Shown in pieces: positions 62,130-64,000 of a DNA stretch of 64,000 bases. The stretch spans positions 1 to 64,000 of the forward strand of contig CAYQOU010000006.1 of assembly GCA_964419255.1 (NCBI GenBank), read 5' to 3'. The notes under the pieces were generated by a model. The model ran no database searches, was not told the origin of the DNA, and saw only the letters and a program-made list of their open reading frames with translations. The stretch comes from CAZPHU01 sp964419255. GTDB taxonomy: Bacteria; Fibrobacterota; Chitinivibrionia; Chitinivibrionales; CAYFVL01. The translations under genes were made by a program, and so were the position numbers. Position 1 is the first letter of the stretch. Each line of letters begins with the position of its first letter.

Positions 62130-64000
62130 CTATAACCGGAAGGCTGTTTTGATCCCCAATGTAAACGCAAACCCTTCCCCTATGATTTCCCTTTTTTTCA
62201 TGTCTTCATCCCAGTAATAATCCTTTACGACAGCCCCCTTGAAAGCACTTTCGACCCCGGTATATACATCCCAGCGGTAAAAATACCTATGCTCGATATT
62301 TTTAATGCTGATCTGGGCCTTGAAACGGCCTCCAATTTGTTGATTGAGTCTTTGATAGTCGTGTGAAGAAAAATCATAGTAGTAATTCCCGTCACGAATG
62401 AAACCATGCAAATTCAGGCTGACGATCTCCTCCAAAAAAGATGCACGAACACCACATTTGACAGTATAGGGAATCTCCCACTCGTAGATATCTTTCTCTG
62501 AGGTCCCCTTTCTGTGCGCATCCATAAAACTCAGCTGCAGATATGTACTCAGCCAGTCGGAAGGAACAATATCAACTTGGGCATCGATTCCCTTTGCAAG
62601 CAGCCCGCCGGGTAGTTTTTCTTCCCACGTAAAGGTAGCCGGATCGAGTCGCGGGACCTTATCCTGAATTCGAAGGTAGGGCTCGAGGTGAATATGAAGC
62701 CATGGCAGGCCGGTGTAGAGTAACTTCAACGAACCGATGTATGACTTCATACGGAGCTGTTGCATTTTTTTGTCAGGAAGACCTCTGTAATCCGGATACA
62801 CGGAAACCAGACCGGAAGATGCCCCGACAGTTAAGCCATAATCACTCCATTCAGCCGATATCCCCGGATCACAGCTAAAATCGAGGTTCTCATCAGTAAT
62901 CCTGCCGCCCCCCACCAGACGAGCGCCAAAGGACAACTTCTTGTGCTCATACTCCAAACTCCCGTGCAGATGCCCACTGTATCTGCGGCTTTCTCTGTCG
63001 ACTGCTGTATCCAAGCCCCTCAAGTCGCGTTGTTTGAGTTGCCCCTGCCAGAGTTCATGATCGATTCGCCCCCGAAGAGAATATTTCAGATTTCCGCATC
63101 TTCTCTCACGCATCTCCCCCATGATCATCGCATTGGTTAAGTAAGTTTTGTTAAGAAAAGCATTTATTCCATTTCGTTTTCCTTCCACAAAATACTGCCG
63201 TCCCCCACCGACGGATATCTTTAGGTTTTCGATTTTTCGCGGCTCGATCTGCATGCTTGCCATCCCCCATGGAATAGTTTCATCGGCCCGACGGACCTCA
63301 AAGGGATCAGACTCAACACCCTCGAATCTGTTGTACGAATCCCAGGCAAACCAGACGAAGGTGTTTAGCTCTGCATTATCGGACGGAAATTTCCAGTTGG
63401 CTGTCAGGTCTCCAAAACCAATCGGATACCCAATACCCGTAAGGGCATCTTCAGACAAATTATATCGATTTCTGTTCCATTTCAGCATGTATGCGTTAGC
63501 ACCCTTAAAACCAAGCTGTAAAGAGTGTCCGGGTATTTTCCTTGTCTTAAAAGATACCAAAATATCCGCGCCCGTATCTGAAAAGTCAATAACAACCTGC
63601 GGCCTGGCATATTTACCACTTCGCAGCGCCCTTGACACATCAGGATCGGCTTCAATGACCACACCGCTGATAGAGGGGTAATACCCGGCGACACTGTTTA
63701 CTACGACATCCATATGGTTGAGCGATACAACCGTCAGTGCATCGATTTCTCCAAATGAGTATCCCCCGAAGTGAAATGGTGCGCTAAATGGAACACCTCT
63801 GATGAGATACATGTTATCATAGGGACTTCCGCCCCGAACCACCATTGCACTTTTGGATTTTATGCTTCTGTTTATCACCGGTTGAGCCTGAAGTATTTCA
63901 CTGACACTATGGGTCAATCCGATGAACTTATCAGATTCGTCAATGACTACTTGTTCTTCTCCTGACTCTAATTGTCCCTGCACAACTATTTCATATTTCT
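62130..64000 (-). CDS. TonB-dependent receptor, N-terminus outside the window (partial)
   Basis: At least 620 residues read leftwards and the frame is still open at the window edge (KYEIVVQGQLE). The plug domain covers the first ~130 residues seen (VSEILQAQPVINRSIKSKSAMVVRGGSPYDNMYLIRGVP, key parts only), followed by some 20 amphipathic strands of the barrel up to GFAFTLGIKTAFRL. The layout resembles receptors of Bacteroidota and Fibrobacterota with an N-terminal carboxypeptidase-like domain, which would lie outside. It imports an unknown ligand through the outer membrane using TonB energy. A GTG at 63983 is not the real start. Confidence 0.85.
   Translation of the reverse strand, partial: KYEIVVQGQLESGEEQVVIDESDKFIGLTHSVSEILQAQPVINRSIKSKSAMVVRGGSPYDNMYLIRGVPFSAPFHFGGYSFGEIDALTVVSLNHMDVVVNSVAGYYPSISGVVIEADPDVSRALRSGKYARPQVVIDFSDTGADILVSFKTRKIPGHSLQLGFKGANAYMLKWNRNRYNLSEDALTGIGYPIGFGDLTANWKFPSDNAELNTFVWFAWDSYNRFEGVESDPFEVRRADETIPWGMASMQIEPRKIENLKISVGGGRQYFVEGKRNGINAFLNKTYLTNAMIMGEMRERRCGNLKYSLRGRIDHELWQGQLKQRDLRGLDTAVDRESRRYSGHLHGSLEYEHKKLSFGARLVGGGRITDENLDFSCDPGISAEWSDYGLTVGASSGLVSVYPDYRGLPDKKMQQLRMKSYIGSLKLLYTGLPWLHIHLEPYLRIQDKVPRLDPATFTWEEKLPGGLLAKGIDAQVDIVPSDWLSTYLQLSFMDAHRKGTSEKDIYEWEIPYTVKCGVRASFLEEIVSLNLHGFIRDGNYYYDFSSHDYQRLNQQIGGRFKAQISIKNIEHRYFYRWDVYTGVESAFKGAVVKDYYWDEDMKKREIIGEGFAFTLGIKTAFRL

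Noticed and set aside
1..64000. CRISPR arrays, tRNA or rRNA genes, insertion sequences, prophage genes
   Set aside because: I saw no regularly spaced repeats, no tRNA-like T-loop with acceptor stem, no transposase or phage structural genes; a covariance or HMM scan would be needed to exclude weak cases.

Overview
The window looks like a chromosomal segment of an anaerobic or facultative Gram-negative (diderm) bacterium. TonB-dependent receptors, an outer-membrane beta-barrel precursor and several lipoproteins show the double membrane. A double-cubane-cluster protein remnant, oxygen-sensitive ThiH (rather than ThiO), a D-lactate dehydrogenase and a LarE-type sulfur transferase suggest low-oxygen metabolism. 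The TonB receptor style, the GerW/YtfJ-like protein in a diderm and the family mix would fit Fibrobacterota/Chitinispirillia or a neighbouring phylum, but no rRNA or marker tree is available here, so this is a weak guess. I found no tRNA, rRNA, CRISPR array, insertion sequence or prophage.

Layout. 1-3.3 kb: a decaying cobalamin locus on the minus strand. A cobalamin riboswitch precedes a BtuB-like receptor cut off in its plug domain, then an intact cobQ, a 54-codon cbiB stump and a stump of a double-cubane-cluster protein. 3.7-6.1 kb: a CPA2-type cation/proton antiporter. 6.3-13.2 kb: the most interesting unit, a minus-strand operon of a single-module NRPS (C-A-PCP fused to an SDR), pabA and a pabB-pabC fusion. 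The adenylation pocket lacks the Asp that holds alpha-amino acids and its residues resemble, from memory, those of PABA-activating domains of the albicidin type. The operon would therefore make p-aminobenzoate and load it. 13.8-17.1 kb: two tandem paralogous membrane hybrid histidine kinases. 17.5-27.5 kb: mixed genes (EamA transporter, beta-barrel, bactofilin-like membrane protein, WrbA, guanylate-kinase-like plus CHAD pair, YyaL, D-LDH, phosphodiester glycosidase).

28-38.2 kb is a sulfur region, all on the minus strand: Rrf2 regulator, cysK, metY, a MetA paralog lacking its catalytic His, cysE, a ThiF/MoeB-like E1 enzyme and larE. A second operon holds a normal-looking metA followed by thiS, thiG and thiH. 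Together these cover serine to cysteine, homoserine to homocysteine, and the sulfur-carrier part of thiamine thiazole synthesis. 38.4-45 kb: topA, a PAS hybrid kinase, an RluD-type pseudouridine synthase and a REC-HATPase protein. 45.1-49.2 kb: ComEC, a lipoprotein esterase and a broken DJ-1/PfpI gene. 49.4-54.8 kb: a LacI-like ligand-binding protein without a DNA-binding domain, then the complete gcvT-gcvH-gcvPA-gcvPB glycine cleavage operon.

55-60 kb: an SH3-domain exported protein with a strong terminator, and a minus-strand group of DUF1189-like membrane protein, unknown protein, degenerate nucleotidyltransferase-like protein and PAS hybrid kinase. 60.2-64 kb: a lipoprotein, a NUDIX hydrolase, a small overlapping membrane protein, a GerW/YtfJ-like protein and the 3' part of a TonB-dependent receptor that runs off the window. 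Signalling is over-represented: four hybrid histidine kinases and one response regulator in 64 kb.
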